A stretch of DNA of 64,000 bases, taken from Myxococcales bacterium. Its GTDB lineage: Bacteria; Myxococcota_A; Polyangia; Nannocystales; Nannocystaceae. A program made the translations under genes and the position numbers. The notes under the pieces were generated by a model. That model saw only the letters and a list, made by a program, of their open reading frames with translations. It did not search any database and was not told the DNA's origin. Below are positions 1 to 12,982 of the stretch, piece after piece. Positions within the stretch are counted from its first letter, which is position 1. Each line of letters starts with the position of its first letter. The stretch lies in NCBI GenBank assembly GCA_020633295.1, contig JACKDW010000007.1:186001-250000 (forward strand). The letters run 5' to 3'.

Positions 1-72
1 ACCCTCTCCTACCCCGCGGGCGCGATCGAGTCCACCGAAACACGCCCCGAAGCGCCGCGCGTGAACGAAGGT

Positions 73-1350
73 TCAGGAGAGCGCGCGCACGCCGATATCT
101 CGACGCAGCTGACGGCCCTCGAACTCGATCGACGCGCAGCGCTCATAGGCCCGGGAGAGCGCGCCTCGCAGCGTCTCGGCGCGGGCGCACACGCCGAGCA
201 CGCGCCCGCCGCTGGTGAGCCAGCGACCGTCCGCGTCGCGCCGCGTGCCCGCGTGAAACAGCTGCACGTCGGGCGCGTGGTGATCGAGCCCGGTGATCGG
301 CAGGCCGACGCGCGTCTTGAGCGGGTAGCCCTCGGACGCGAGCACGACGGTCGCCGCAGGGCGACCGGGGAGCGACGCGGACGCCTCGAGCGCCCCCGCG
401 CTCGCGGCCATCATCACCGGCACGATCGGCGCGCGCAGCCCGTACAGCAGCGGCTGCACCTCCGGATCGCCGAAGCGGCAGTTGTACTCGATCACGAAGG
501 GCGCGCCGGTCTCGTCGATCATCAGCCCGACGAACAGCACCCCGACGAACGGGCGCCCCTCGGCCCGCAGCCCCGCGAGCGTCGGCTCGACGATCGACTC
601 CATCACGCGCCCGCGCGTCGCCGCGTCGTACACCGGCGCGGGGCAGTACGCCCCCATCCCCCCGGTGTTCGGCCCGGTGTCCCCCTCGCCGACGCGCTTG
701 TGATCCTGGGCCGGCAGCAGCGTCACCGCGTGGGTGCCGTCGGTCAGCACGAACAGCGAGACCTCCTGCCCGCGCAGCCGCTGCTCGAGCACGACGGTCG
801 AGCCCGCCGCGCCGAAGCGCCCGTCACCGAGACACTCGCGCACCGCGGCCTCGGCCTCCGCGAGGCTCTCGGGCACGGTGACGCCCTTGCCGGCCGCGAG
901 CCCGCTGGCCTTCACGACAGGTGGCTCCGCGAAGCTCCGCAGCGCCGCGAGCCCGTCGGCGAGGTGCGCGACCGTCTGGTAGCGCGCGGTCGGGACGCCG
1001 TGACGCGCCATGAACGCCTTGGCGGCCGCCTTGCTCCCCTCGAGCTCGGCCGCCGCCGCCGTCGGGCCGAACACGCGGAGCCCCGCGTGGATCAAGCGAT
1101 CGACGACGCCCTCGACGAGCGGCTGCTCGGGGCCCACGATCACCAGGTCGACGTTGAGTCGACGCGCGAGCTGGACCACGCCGTCGTGATCGCTCGTCGC
1201 CACGTCGTGGATCACGGCGTCCTCGGCGATGCCGTCGTTGCCCGGCGCGACGTGGACCTCGTGGCCCTCGTGGCGGCAGCGCCAGGCGAGCGCGTGCTCC
1301 CGGCCGCCGTTGCCGATGATCAAGATGCGCAGCCGGCCCATGGACATCAT
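73..1350 (-). CDS. purD: Phosphoribosylamine-glycine ligase
   Basis: GAR synthetase, the second step of de novo purine synthesis, joins phosphoribosylamine and glycine using ATP in the cytosol. The 425-residue product starts [20 protein letters not shown], the family's N-terminal nucleotide-fold signature. It has the ATP-grasp stretch with [11 protein letters not shown] around residue 145, [11 protein letters not shown], and the late metal/ATP-binding segment [12 protein letters not shown]. Length matches the usual 420-430. The ATG at 1350 is preceded by GGGAGG at a good distance; the open frame runs further upstream, but that part is antisense-like arginine-rich translation inside purH. It lies 38 nt downstream of purH on the same strand, so the two are probably co-transcribed. 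Confidence 0.97.
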   Translation of the reverse strand: MMSMGRLRILIIGNGGREHALAWRCRHEGHEVHVAPGNDGIAEDAVIHDVATSDHDGVVQLARRLNVDLVIVGPEQPLVEGVVDRLIHAGLRVFGPTAAAAELEGSKAAAKAFMARHGVPTARYQTVAHLADGLAALRSFAEPPVVKASGLAAGKGVTVPESLAEAEAAVRECLGDGRFGAAGSTVVLEQRLRGQEVSLFVLTDGTHAVTLLPAQDHKRVGEGDTGPNTGGMGAYCPAPVYDAATRGRVMESIVEPTLAGLRAEGRPFVGVLFVGLMIDETGAPFVIEYNCRFGDPEVQPLLYGLRAPIVPVMMAASAGALEASASLPGRPAATVVLASEGYPLKTRVGLPITGLDHHAPDVQLFHAGTRRDADGRWLTSGGRVLGVCARAETLRGALSRAYERCASIEFEGRQLRRDIGVRALS

Positions 1351-1388
1351 CGCGCGTGCCTCCCTGCTCGTGAACTCGTCCGCGCCGC

Positions 1389-2999
1389 CTAGTGACGGAA
1401 GTGGCGCTCTCCGGTGAACACCATCGCGATGCCGTGCTCGTCGGCCGCGGCGATGACTTCGTCGTCGCGCACGGAGCCGCCCGGCTCGACGATCGCGGTG
1501 ACGCCTGCGGCCGCGGCCGCGTCGACGCCGTCGCGGAACGGGAAGAACGCGTCCGAGGCGAGCGCCGAGCCCTTGGCCAGCTCCCTGGCGCGCCGCGCCG
1601 CCTGGCGGGAGGCCTCGACGCGCGAGGTCTGCCCGCCGCCGATGCCCACCGTCACGCCGCCGCGCACGAACACGATCGCGTTTGAGCGCACCGACTTGCC
1701 GACGATCTGCGCCAGCTCGAGATCGGCGAGCTCCTCGGGCGTCGGCGCGCGCCTCGTGACCACGCGCCCGTCCGCGACGCGCACGCCCACGACGTCCTCG
1801 CGCTGCGCGAGCAGCCCGCCGGCGACGGAGCGCAGGCGCAGCGGCGTGACGCCTGCCCCGGAGAACATGTCTGGAAGCTCGAGCAGGCGCAGGTGCTTCT
1901 TCTTGCGCCGCAGCAGCTTGCGCGCGCCCTCCGAGTAGGCCGGCGCGATCACGACCTCGAGGAAGGTCTCGGCGAGCCGCGCCGCGACCTCGTCGTCGAC
2001 CTCGCCCGTGAGCGCGACGATGCCTCCGAACGCGCTCTCGGCGTCGGCCTCGCGCGCGCGCGCGAACACCTCCGCGAGGCTCACGCCCGACGAGGGCGCC
2101 ACGCAGCAGGCCCCGCACGGGGAGACGTGCTTCATGACCACGGCCGCGGTCCCGTGCGGCTGGAGGTCGCGGATCAGCCCGAGCGCGCCGTCGGCGTCCA
2201 GGAGGTTGTTGTAGCTCAGCGGCTTGCCCTGGTGCTGGATCGCGCGATCCAGCCCCGACGGCTCCCGCTCGGCGTAGCTCGTCCGGTAGAAGCGCGCGCG
2301 CTGGTGGGGGTTCTCCCCGTAGCGCAGCTCCGACTCGGACGCGGCGCTGATAAACAGCTCGGCCGGCAGCAGCTCGGCCGGCAGCGCGCCGCCGTCGTCG
2401 TCGACGCCCGCGAGGTAGGTCGCGATCGCGGCGTCGTAGGCCGCCGTGTGGGCGAAGGCCTTGCGCGCGAGCGCCCGCCGAAGCGACTCCGGGACCGTGA
2501 AACCGTGCTCGCGCAGCGCCGCGGCGAGCATCCCGTAGTCGCCCGGCTCGACGACGACGGCCACCCGCTGCCAGCTCTTCGCGGCCGCGCGCACCATCGT
2601 CGGCCCGCCGATGTCGATGTTCTCGATGGCGTCGTCGAAGCTGCAGTTGGGCCGCCGCGTGACCTCGCGGAACGGGTACAGGTTGACGACCACGAGATCG
2701 ATCGGCGCGATGTTGTGCTCGCGCAGCTGCTCCTCGTGGTCCGGGCGCGGCAGCGCCAGGATCCCGCCGTGGATCTTCGGGTGGAGCGTCTTCACGCGTC
2801 CGCCCAGGATCTCGGGCGCGCCCGTGTACTCGCTGACCGGCGTCACCTCGACGCCCAGCTCGCGGAGCGCGGCGTAGGTTCCGCCGGTCGAGAGCACCTC
2901 GACCCGCGCCTCGATCAGGAGCTCGGCGAGCTGCTTGAGGTTCGACTTGTCGCTGACGCTGACGAGCGCGCGCCGAATGGGGGTCGCCGGATCGTTCAC
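1389..2999 (-). CDS. purH: Bifunctional AICAR transformylase / IMP cyclohydrolase
   Basis: Catalyses the last two steps of IMP synthesis: formyl transfer to AICAR from 10-formyl-THF, then ring closure. The 536-residue length is normal (E. coli about 529). The N-terminal MGS-like cyclohydrolase domain shows [17 protein letters not shown] and [16 protein letters not shown]. The transformylase domain has KHVSPCGA, the catalytic Lys-His signature, and RYGENPHQ. The start is GTG at 2999. It is first in a purH-purD pair. The folate gene folD lies elsewhere in this window and could supply its cofactor pathway, but it is not in the same operon. Confidence 0.97.
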   Translation of the reverse strand: MNDPATPIRRALVSVSDKSNLKQLAELLIEARVEVLSTGGTYAALRELGVEVTPVSEYTGAPEILGGRVKTLHPKIHGGILALPRPDHEEQLREHNIAPIDLVVVNLYPFREVTRRPNCSFDDAIENIDIGGPTMVRAAAKSWQRVAVVVEPGDYGMLAAALREHGFTVPESLRRALARKAFAHTAAYDAAIATYLAGVDDDGGALPAELLPAELFISAASESELRYGENPHQRARFYRTSYAEREPSGLDRAIQHQGKPLSYNNLLDADGALGLIRDLQPHGTAAVVMKHVSPCGACCVAPSSGVSLAEVFARAREADAESAFGGIVALTGEVDDEVAARLAETFLEVVIAPAYSEGARKLLRRKKKHLRLLELPDMFSGAGVTPLRLRSVAGGLLAQREDVVGVRVADGRVVTRRAPTPEELADLELAQIVGKSVRSNAIVFVRGGVTVGIGGGQTSRVEASRQAARRARELAKGSALASDAFFPFRDGVDAAAAAGVTAIVEPGGSVRDDEVIAAADEHGIAMVFTGERHFRH

Positions 3000-3100
3000 G
3001 GGCGCGCCTTAGCAACGCCCCGCGAGCCGGTCAACCGCCGTGCACTCCACGCGCCGGAGACCACGCGCGGCCGCGGAGCACCGCGCCCCGCGCCCCGCCC

Positions 3101-3610
3101 TCACGCGTCGACCGAGAGGTACGACAGCATCTCCTCGCCGCCGTTCTCGCGCAGCTTCATCAGTCCGCGGACCTCGACCTGCCGGATGCGCTCGCGCGTC
3201 AGGTTGAGGATCTCGCCGACCTCCTCGAGCGTGATCCCGCCGGTCTGCGCCACGTCCAGCGCGCAGCTGTGCTGCAGCTCCCAAACCTCGAGATCCGGGA
3301 AGTTGATCTTGATGCTCCCGGTCGCCGGGTTCACGTCGATGTACAGGTGGTACTTACAGCTGACATACGGACACGGGCGAGCGACGTTCGCGCAGTCACC
3401 GCGACTCACGGGCTTCCAGTACGTCCGCTCCGGGTAGAGCAGCGCGCCGATGCGAAGCTCTTCCTTGGTCAAGCGCTTCATGGCGATGGTCTTCGCGCGC
3501 GCGCGCCGAACGATCGGCTGTGGATCTGTGCGCGTCGACTTGGACCGCGACTTCGAGCGTGACCGCGTCTCGGCCTCCGTGACCTGCGTGCTGTCGTGTG
3601 TGGTGAGCAT
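3101..3610 (-). CDS. Sigma-region-4-like HTH DNA-binding protein
   Basis: A small regulator (169 aa from the ATG at 3610; an ATG at 3658 would add 16 residues). The N-terminal 45 residues are Ser/Arg/Lys-rich. A cysteine-bearing middle ([20 protein letters not shown]) follows, then an HTH resembling sigma-70 region 4: [23 protein letters not shown], at about residues 125-150. It lacks regions 2 and 3, so it cannot be a complete sigma factor. Similar sigma-like HTH proteins with this [11 protein letters not shown] segment are known in deltaproteobacteria as uncharacterised transcription regulators. The GGGGACGAAC before the 3610 ATG favours that start. It is convergent with nothing and is followed by purH on the same strand. 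Confidence 0.8.
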   Translation of the reverse strand: MLTTHDSTQVTEAETRSRSKSRSKSTRTDPQPIVRRARAKTIAMKRLTKEELRIGALLYPERTYWKPVSRGDCANVARPCPYVSCKYHLYIDVNPATGSIKINFPDLEVWELQHSCALDVAQTGGITLEEVGEILNLTRERIRQVEVRGLMKLRENGGEEMLSYLSVDA

Positions 3611-3714
3611 GTTCGTCCCCTGTCCGAGGCCCCTGGCCGGCCCCGATGCGTCTTGCATCCCGTACTTCTGCGACTACCGTGAACTGTGCTGAGAACTCGT
3701 GGTGTGAGCTGCTG

Positions 3715-4287
3715 TCACAGCAGCTCCGTGGGGCTCGCCGCCCCGCCGCCCCGCGGCCGCGCGCTCCGTTGACGCGCGATCAGGAGCTTCTCGAGGCGGT
3801 GCGCGCCCGTGAGGAGCTGATCGGCGAGGTCCTTGATCGAGCGCAGCTCGCCGCGCAGGCGATCACGCCCCGCGCCCTGCCCCGACCTGTCTTTTCGGTC
3901 CGATGGCGCGATGGCCTCGACCTTGCTCTCGAACAGCTCGACCAGCTCGCCGATGGCCTCGTCGAGGGTCTCGATGCTGTCCTTGAAGGTCAGGAACTTC
4001 GCCTGGATCTCCTCGATCGTGTAGCGCTCCGCCATCAACTTCTTGATCGTGTTGATGCGGCGGACCGCGCGGATCGGGTACACGCCCCGCGAGCCCAGGT
4101 GCTTGCCCTTCTGCCCCACGCGGCGTGACCGCGGCACGAGCCCGAGCTGCACGTAGCGGCGCAGGTTCGCCTCGCTGAAGCGCACGCGATGGGTGGCGAA
4201 CACGCCGACGATCTCCTGCGAGCTCAGCCCCTCCGGGTGGGCGAGCTCGACCTCGCGAATCTGAGCTTCCGTGAGCGCGACTGGCAT
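3715..4287 (-). CDS. MerR-family transcriptional regulator
   Basis: A 190-residue regulator with an N-terminal winged-HTH of the MerR type: SSQEIVGVFATHRVRFSEANLRRYV is the helix-turn-helix, and RGVYPIRAVRRINTIKKLM the wing and next helix (about residues 20-90). A helix predicted to be coiled-coil follows (EAIGELVELFESKVEA), as expected of the MerR dimerisation helix. The C-terminus has no cysteine-based metal site, so an effector cannot be guessed. The ATG at 4287 is used. Upstream lie a 15-bp tandem repeat and a palindrome that could be its operator (inference). The downstream gene is the sigma-like HTH protein, about 100 bp away. Confidence 0.82.
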   Translation of the reverse strand: MPVALTEAQIREVELAHPEGLSSQEIVGVFATHRVRFSEANLRRYVQLGLVPRSRRVGQKGKHLGSRGVYPIRAVRRINTIKKLMAERYTIEEIQAKFLTFKDSIETLDEAIGELVELFESKVEAIAPSDRKDRSGQGAGRDRLRGELRSIKDLADQLLTGAHRLEKLLIARQRSARPRGGGAASPTELL

Positions 4288-4330
4288 GGCGTCGTGGGTT
4301 CAGCGCGGGAGAGAAGCGCGGGAGCGGAGA

Positions 4331-4375
4331 GAAACGCGAGGGAGAGAAACGCGAGGGAGAGAAACGCGAGGGAGA
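4331..4375. repeat. Three 15-bp tandem repeats upstream of merR-like gene
   Basis: The unit gaaacgcgagggaga is repeated exactly three times, with a degenerate copy before it (4313-4330). It lies 44-88 bp upstream of the MerR-like ATG, in the likely leader or promoter. Confidence 0.85.
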
Positions 4376-4501
4376 AGCGGCGACGCGAAGTAATCGCGTG
4401 ATCGAGGGCCTGATGAGAGAGGACTGCAGCCCCGACCGTGGCGGGACTCCGAAGATGGATTTCACTTCGGACGATCCATCCTCGACCTTGATCGAGAATG
4501 T

Positions 4502-4518
4502 AATCTACTGAGTAGATT
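4502..4518. promoter_or_regulatory. 17-bp palindrome, candidate operator
   Basis: AATCTACT-G-AGTAGATT is a perfect inverted repeat with 8-nt arms around one base, in an AT-rich patch about 215 bp upstream of the MerR-like gene. A further TCTACTC half-site lies near 4527. Function is inferred only from symmetry and position. Confidence 0.45.
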
Positions 4519-4794
4519 TGTGGAAGCATTTTCTACTCAAACCCGCAAGTTCTGGCGCCTCACGTGCTGCCTTCACGTTCAGTAGCTACTGTCCGTGTAT
4601 TCAGGTTCGAGCGCAGCGCTTCACGCCCACGCGAACGCGATCCAGCCGTAAATCCGCTGTAGCTGGCACGAGAAGCGCACTTGTGCGTGCATGCTTCGCC
4701 ACCACTGCACGTACACGCAGCGCCGGCGTGATCTCCCCTCGAGAGGCTGGCAGATCTCTTCGCCGCTACCCCGTCGCCCGGTGCAGGTACACGC

Positions 4795-4889
4795 GATCGA
4801 TTCACGCGATCGCGCGCGCGGGTCGTCGGCGCGATCGATTCACGCGATCGCGTCGCCGAGTCGCCGACGAGATCGATTCACGCGATCGC
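4795..4889. repeat. 38-bp direct repeats, each with a GCGATCG hairpin
   Basis: The 19-nt core gatcgattcacgcgatcgc occurs at 4795, 4833 and 4871, exactly 38 bp apart. In the first two units the core is followed by about 18 partly conserved bases. Each core, with the preceding bases, forms GCGATCG-ATTCACG-CGATCGC, a 7-bp stem with a 7-nt loop (6 bp in the third copy). The array ends 22 bp from the mepA stop codon and so lies in the 3' region of that minus-strand transcript. Confidence 0.85.
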
Positions 4890-4910
4890 CCAGCGCGTGC
4901 CGGCGCGCGT

Positions 4911-5783
4911 TCACAGCGGCCCGAGCAGCGTCGGGCTCGCGGCCATCAAGTGCCAGAGCACCGGGTCGTAGCGCTCCGGTCCGGCGTACTTGAAGCTCTT
5001 CTTCTCGTGTCGCCAGATCACGCCGCGCTCGGTGCAGCCGTGGAAGCGATCGCCGCGCGAGCAGTAGACCCGCACGTGGAAGTGGTCGTCGTGCGGCGGG
5101 GCGTCGCCCGGCTGATTCATCACCACGGCCGCGTACTCGATCATCCACGCCGGGCGCCCGATGGCGCGCGCGTGATCGAGCAAGCGACGCTTGAGCTCGT
5201 TCGAGACGAACACCCACTGCAGCCGGATCGTCGGGTCCGAGAGCAGCGACTCGATCAGCAGCCAGTTGCGCGCCGTGTCGAAGCGACGCTCCTCCCAGGC
5301 CTCGTCGTTGTACTCCTCGTCCTGCGGCAGGTAAGGCTCACCTTCGCCGTTGAAGTGCAGCATGTCGTCCTCGAGCGGCGCGAGCGGCTCCCCGTCCTCG
5401 TTCGTCGTGTAGAAGATCAGGTCGACGTCGCGCCCGCTCTGGTGGCTCGAGTGCCAGCGTGAACGCCCGCCGTTGCGCGCGCTCAGGTCCGCGATCCCCA
5501 GGGTCGCCGCCGGGGCCTGCGTGTTCACGCGCTGCGCCGCGCGCGGGATGGCCTCGACCAGCTCATCCACGCCGAACTGGAACCCGCGCTCGCGCCAGCG
5601 CTTGGGGACCACGAAGCCCTCCCCCTTCAGCGGCATCACGGCCGGCCGGCGCGTTCGACCGCGGTTGGTCTTCCCGGTCGAGATGCTCGTCAGATCGGTC
5701 CACAGGTTAGGCCCCGCGCACGCGAGCCCCGTGAGCGCGACGCTCACGCTCGCTACGGCCGCGATGTGCCCAAGCCACGACAC
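4911..5783 (-). CDS. mepA: MepA-like murein endopeptidase (M74/LAS type)
   Basis: Probable penicillin-insensitive peptidoglycan endopeptidase acting in the periplasm. Zinc-site motifs of the family are clear: SSHQSGRDVDL (His and Asp ligands) in the middle and HDDHFHVRVYC near the C-terminus. The N-terminus is a Sec-type signal (VSWLGHIAAVASVSVALTG) ending near an Ala-Cys that may be lipidated, though the lipobox is poor. The frame stays open to a TTG at 5819, but that codon sits in the T-tract of the dnaK terminator. The GTG at 5783 (290 residues) is therefore preferred, although neither has a strong Shine-Dalgarno. It lies downstream of dnaK but behind a terminator, so it is probably expressed separately. 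Confidence 0.85.
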   Translation of the reverse strand: MSWLGHIAAVASVSVALTGLACAGPNLWTDLTSISTGKTNRGRTRRPAVMPLKGEGFVVPKRWRERGFQFGVDELVEAIPRAAQRVNTQAPAATLGIADLSARNGGRSRWHSSHQSGRDVDLIFYTTNEDGEPLAPLEDDMLHFNGEGEPYLPQDEEYNDEAWEERRFDTARNWLLIESLLSDPTIRLQWVFVSNELKRRLLDHARAIGRPAWMIEYAAVVMNQPGDAPPHDDHFHVRVYCSRGDRFHGCTERGVIWRHEKKSFKYAGPERYDPVLWHLMAASPTLLGPL

Positions 5784-5810
5784 CGTCAACCAGTGTAGAA
5801 AAGCGCGCGG

Positions 5811-5850
5811 CGCAAACAAAGAGCGGCCAGCCCTGGGGGCTGACCGCTCT
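5811..5850 (-). terminator. Rho-independent terminator of dnaK
   Basis: A 14-bp stem with one mismatch (5820-5833 with 5837-5850, loop TGG) is followed on the minus strand by TTTGTTTG. It lies 40 nt after the dnaK stop. Confidence 0.85.
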
Positions 5851-5889
5851 GTCTCGCAGCAGCGCGCGACGGCGCGCGGAGCTATCTGG

Positions 5890-7809
<1,920 letters not shown>

Positions 7810-8095
7810 GGCTTGTGTTCCTTGTTTCTAGAGGGGCGAGTGGTGGCGAGCGCGCGTGGAGTCGATCTTCAACACGAGCGCGGGGTCTGCGGAGGCGCGT
7901 CGGGGCATCTTCTAGCCCCGGGATGCACGTTCCACAACGTGAGGACGACTCGTGGAACGTCAACGAAAAATCTTCGTGAGAACCCTCCGAGGTGCGGGCG
8001 AGGACGCCCAAATCAACACGAAGATGCGCTCGATCGAGCGCGCGCGTCGGCCCCGTAGGACCGACGCAGGCGCGAATCCGCGTGCGCGCGGTAGC
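7810..8095 (-). promoter_or_regulatory. dnaK upstream region with several inverted repeats
   Basis: This 286-bp gap between lon and dnaK has no gene. It contains CGGGGC-N8-GCCCCG (7901-7920), ACGTTCCAC-N16-GTGGAACGT (7927-7960), CACGTT-CCAC-AACGTG (7926-7941) and the 16-bp palindrome GCGCTCGATCGAGCGC (8026-8041). No CIRCE element and no convincing sigma-32 promoter was recognised. The repeats probably include the dnaK control region (inference). Confidence 0.5.
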
Positions 8096-10507
<2,412 letters not shown>

Positions 10508-10683
10508 AACGTCCTTTCGATCGTTGTTTCGCGGCAACCGTATCACTGCCCCCTCGCCTGTCAACAACCGCGACGGGGCGCGTACGCTCGCACGCGCCAT
10601 GATCGCCACGCGGCGCGCGGAGTGCCCGTAGGCGCGATCCCGCGACCGCGCAACCGCGTTGCGCGACGTCCGACCCGAGTGGC

Positions 10684-11682
10684 ATGACGACCCACCTAAT
10701 CCACAGGCGCGCTCGCTCCGCGCTCGCTCGACGGCTCGTGCTCACGCTCGCACTCACGCCGCTGATCGCACTGTTCACGATCGCGTGCGCCGGCGCCGAG
10801 AACGGACGCCCGACCGACGCGAGCACCTCGGGCGTATCCGCGTCGTCGCTCAGCGGCGCGACGCTACCGTGGCCGGATCTCCCGCAAGATTCAGGCGCGT
10901 CCGCGCCCGGCAGCACCAGCGCGCCGACACCGGCGACCGACATGCCGAACGCGGACAGCCTGACGGCGATGACATCAACGGAGTCGAGCGGTGACCCGAT
11001 GATCACCTTCTCGCTGCGGCTGAGCGAGATTCACCCCGATCCGGAGGGGAAGGACGGCGGTCCGGGCACGCCTGAGTTCCTCGAGTTCGTCAACGTCGGA
11101 GACGCGCCAGTACCGCTCGCGCAGGTGACCGTGAACGCGCGCTCGTGGCCGACGCTCACGGGCGAGACGCTCGGCTGGCACGCGATCGATCTGCTCCCGG
11201 GCGAGAGCGTCCTCGTCGAGCGGTTCGCCGACGCCGCGGACGTCCCGACCCCGCCGCTGCGCGCGACGGAGTACGGCTACGCGGTCGCGTTTCGATCGGG
11301 TGACGGGCTGCGCAACGCGGACGGCGCGGCGCGTCTGGGACGCGGCGCCGCCGAGACGCTTGACGTCGTGCAGTACGGGCTCGCACAAGCCGAGCCCTAC
11401 GTTGGACCCGGGGCTTGGAGCGGCCCCCCCGCGCCCGTCCCAGGCGCGGGGGAGTCGCTCTGCCGCGTTTCCATGGACGTAGATCTTGATCAAGCGAGCG
11501 ACTGGACGCTGTGTCCGCCCTCGCCCGGTGTCGTGGCAACCGAGTCTGGAGAGTCCGACTCTGGCTGGGACACGACAGGGGCTGACACAACCGGGGGCGA
11601 GACGTGGGCGACCTGGGGAACCTGGGACACCTGGGACACCTGGGACACCTGGGCGACGAGCGACGGCACCACGACCCCCTGA
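10684..11682 (+). CDS. Secreted lamin-tail-domain protein, WDT-repeat tail
   Basis: A 332-residue exported protein. After a basic N-terminus, a hydrophobic segment (LVLTLALTPLIALFTIAC) ends at Cys35, a probable lipoprotein signal with a weak lipobox. A Ser/Thr/Pro linker precedes a lamin-tail-like domain (about 108-225), seen in LSEIHPDPEG, GTPEFLEFVNVGD and a later ESVLVERF. Bacterial lamin-tail domains are found in secreted and surface proteins of unclear role. The C-terminus is Ser/Thr/Gly-rich and ends with TWDTWDTWDTWAT, encoded by a 9-nt tandem repeat. It is divergent from lon, from which it is separated by 176 bp. Function is unknown beyond cell-surface location. Confidence 0.75.
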   Translation: MTTHLIHRRARSALARRLVLTLALTPLIALFTIACAGAENGRPTDASTSGVSASSLSGATLPWPDLPQDSGASAPGSTSAPTPATDMPNADSLTAMTSTESSGDPMITFSLRLSEIHPDPEGKDGGPGTPEFLEFVNVGDAPVPLAQVTVNARSWPTLTGETLGWHAIDLLPGESVLVERFADAADVPTPPLRATEYGYAVAFRSGDGLRNADGAARLGRGAAETLDVVQYGLAQAEPYVGPGAWSGPPAPVPGAGESLCRVSMDVDLDQASDWTLCPPSPGVVATESGESDSGWDTTGADTTGGETWATWGTWDTWDTWDTWATSDGTTTP

Positions 11683-11761
11683 GCCCTCACTCGACACGGG
11701 CTTGAAGTCATCGCCCGCCGCTGCGCGTCCGCGTCGTCTCAGGTCGACCACCGCGTCGTCG

Positions 11762-11797
11762 TCTGCGCCGTCTTCTGCGCCGTCTTCTGCGCCGTCT
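11762..11797. repeat. Three 12-bp tandem repeats
   Basis: tctgcgccgtct is repeated three times head to tail between the convergent lamin-tail gene and the small minus-strand gene. It can be read as EDGA repeats on the minus strand, but no gene is supported there. Confidence 0.8.
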
Positions 11798-11822
11798 TCA
11801 CCGTGGCATCGCAGCGCGACGC

Positions 11823-11999
11823 CTAGTCCCAACGGGAGCGTCGATGGCGCGACGGGAGCCTGTCGAACAGGTCCTCCTCCTCCATCGTCTCGAGCAGCTC
11901 GAGCTCGTCTTTCCCGAGCTCGTGATGCAGGTGCGTGTGATGGAAAGCCTCGCGTTGAAACTCCTCAAAACTGGTGTAGCGATGCCGGAAGTAGCTCAT
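11823..11999 (-). CDS. Small conserved-looking acidic protein
   Basis: A 58-residue protein starting MSYFRHRYTSFEEFQREAF, with a His-rich stretch (HHTHLHHELG) followed by an acidic helix (DELELLETMEEEDLFD) and a basic tail. Composition and amphipathic pattern look like a real small protein. AAGGG lies seven bases before the ATG at 11999. An in-frame ATG at 12074 would add 25 residues with a poorer ribosome site. It is divergent from parA across a 151-bp gap containing a perfect palindrome. No domain is recognised. Confidence 0.55.
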   Translation of the reverse strand: MSYFRHRYTSFEEFQREAFHHTHLHHELGKDELELLETMEEEDLFDRLPSRHRRSRWD

Positions 12000-12077
12000 C
12001 AATTGCCCTTTCGTGGTGGCGAGCAACGCGTCGCCGCGGGGGGTGCCGTGAGCGACGCCATTGACGTACGCCATTGA

Positions 12078-12089
12078 CCTACATGTAGG
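12078..12089. promoter_or_regulatory. Perfect 12-bp palindrome before parA
   Basis: CCTACATGTAGG lies in the 151-bp gap between the divergent small gene and parA, 62 bp upstream of the parA GTG. It is a plausible dimer-binding operator; the binder is unknown. Confidence 0.4.
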
Positions 12090-12150
12090 CAAACAAACGT
12101 CCGATCTGAAATGGGCATCTTGGCGCGCGCGATGGTAAGAAGCGCTCATC

Positions 12151-12981
12151 GTGTCGAAGGGGTCCCCAAGCATCTCGCGGCAGTCACCGAATTCCGGCCG
12201 TAGAGCGCGAATCGTGGCCGTCAGCAACCAAAAAGGCGGCGTCGGGAAGACCACGACCGCCGTGAATCTGGCCGCGAGCCTCGCGGCCGCTGAGCGCGAG
12301 GTGCTGCTCGTCGACCTCGATCCCCAGGGGAACGCGAGCTCATCGGTCGGATTTCCGCGCGCCCAGGTCGAGCTCGGCACCTACGACCTCCTCATGCGCG
12401 AGGCCTCGCTCGACGACGTGGTGCTCGCAACCGAGCTCCCGACCCTCTCCATCATCGCCACGACGCCGAACCTGCTCGGCGCGGAGGTTGAGCTCGTCGA
12501 TGTCCCGACGCGTGAGTCCCGGCTGCTGCAAGCGCTGGCCCGCGCCCGCGCCCGCGAACGCTGGGACTTCGTCATCATGGACTGCCCGCCGTCGCTCGGA
12601 CTGCTGACCCTTAACGCGCTCGTCGCGGCCGACTCGATCGTGATCCCGATGCTGGCGAAGTACTTCTCGCTCGAGGGACTCGGCGCGCTGCACTCGACCA
12701 TCGCGGCCGTCCGCGAGGCGTTTAACCCCGAACTCGAGATCGAGGGGATCGTCTTCTGCAACCACAACCAGCGCACGAACCTCGCGCAGATGGTGGTCTC
12801 GGAGGTGCAGAAGCACTTCCCGCAGCACGTGTTCACGACCCGGATCCCGCAGAACATCCGGCTCAGCGAGAGCCCGAGTCACGGCAAGCCCGCGCTGCTC
12901 TACGACATCGAGAGCAAGGGCGCGCAGGCCTACCTCGAGTTGGCGCAAGAGCTGATCTCGCGGGCGGAGGCGCGGGCCTGA
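12151..12981 (+). CDS. parA: Chromosome partitioning ATPase ParA (Soj)
   Basis: ParA-type Walker ATPase of the chromosomal ParABS system, which moves origin regions apart using ParB-stimulated ATP hydrolysis on the nucleoid. The 276-residue protein has the deviant Walker A NQKGGVGKTTTAVNLA, VLLVDLDPQGNASSS (Walker A-prime/B region), and VIMDCPPSLGLLTLNAL. Its short N-terminal extension rich in Ser/Arg matches chromosomal rather than plasmid ParA. The start is GTG at 12151. It is followed one base later by parB, the usual operon order. Confidence 0.95.
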   Translation: MSKGSPSISRQSPNSGRRARIVAVSNQKGGVGKTTTAVNLAASLAAAEREVLLVDLDPQGNASSSVGFPRAQVELGTYDLLMREASLDDVVLATELPTLSIIATTPNLLGAEVELVDVPTRESRLLQALARARARERWDFVIMDCPPSLGLLTLNALVAADSIVIPMLAKYFSLEGLGALHSTIAAVREAFNPELEIEGIVFCNHNQRTNLAQMVVSEVQKHFPQHVFTTRIPQNIRLSESPSHGKPALLYDIESKGAQAYLELAQELISRAEARA

Positions 12982-12982
12982 G

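Larger units (their letters stand above)
4288..4910. other. Gene-free stretch with repeats and a palindrome
   Basis: No convincing gene in 623 bases. It holds the 15-bp tandem repeats at 4331-4375, an AT-richer segment at about 4440-4570 with the palindrome at 4502-4518, and three 38-bp direct repeats at 4795-4889. Open frames here are short or follow the repeats and show no recognisable domain. Confidence 0.6.

Noticed and set aside
73..3015. A very long minus-strand frame spanning purD and purH
   Set aside because: The upstream part is arginine-rich translation of purH in another frame; purD starts at 1350 with a good ribosome site.
4795..4889. 38-bp repeats as a mini CRISPR array
   Set aside because: Three copies only, the intervening bases are partly conserved, and there are no cas genes.
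5817..5819. TTG as the mepA start
   Set aside because: It lies in the terminator T-tract; GTG at 5783 is preferred.
7927..7960. The split inverted repeat as a true parS site
   Set aside because: The halves are 16 bp apart, unlike a contiguous parS; kept only as a finding.
10975..11832. Minus-strand EDGA-repeat frame
   Set aside because: It mostly overlaps the lamin-tail gene antisense, and the repeats come from the 12-bp DNA repeat.
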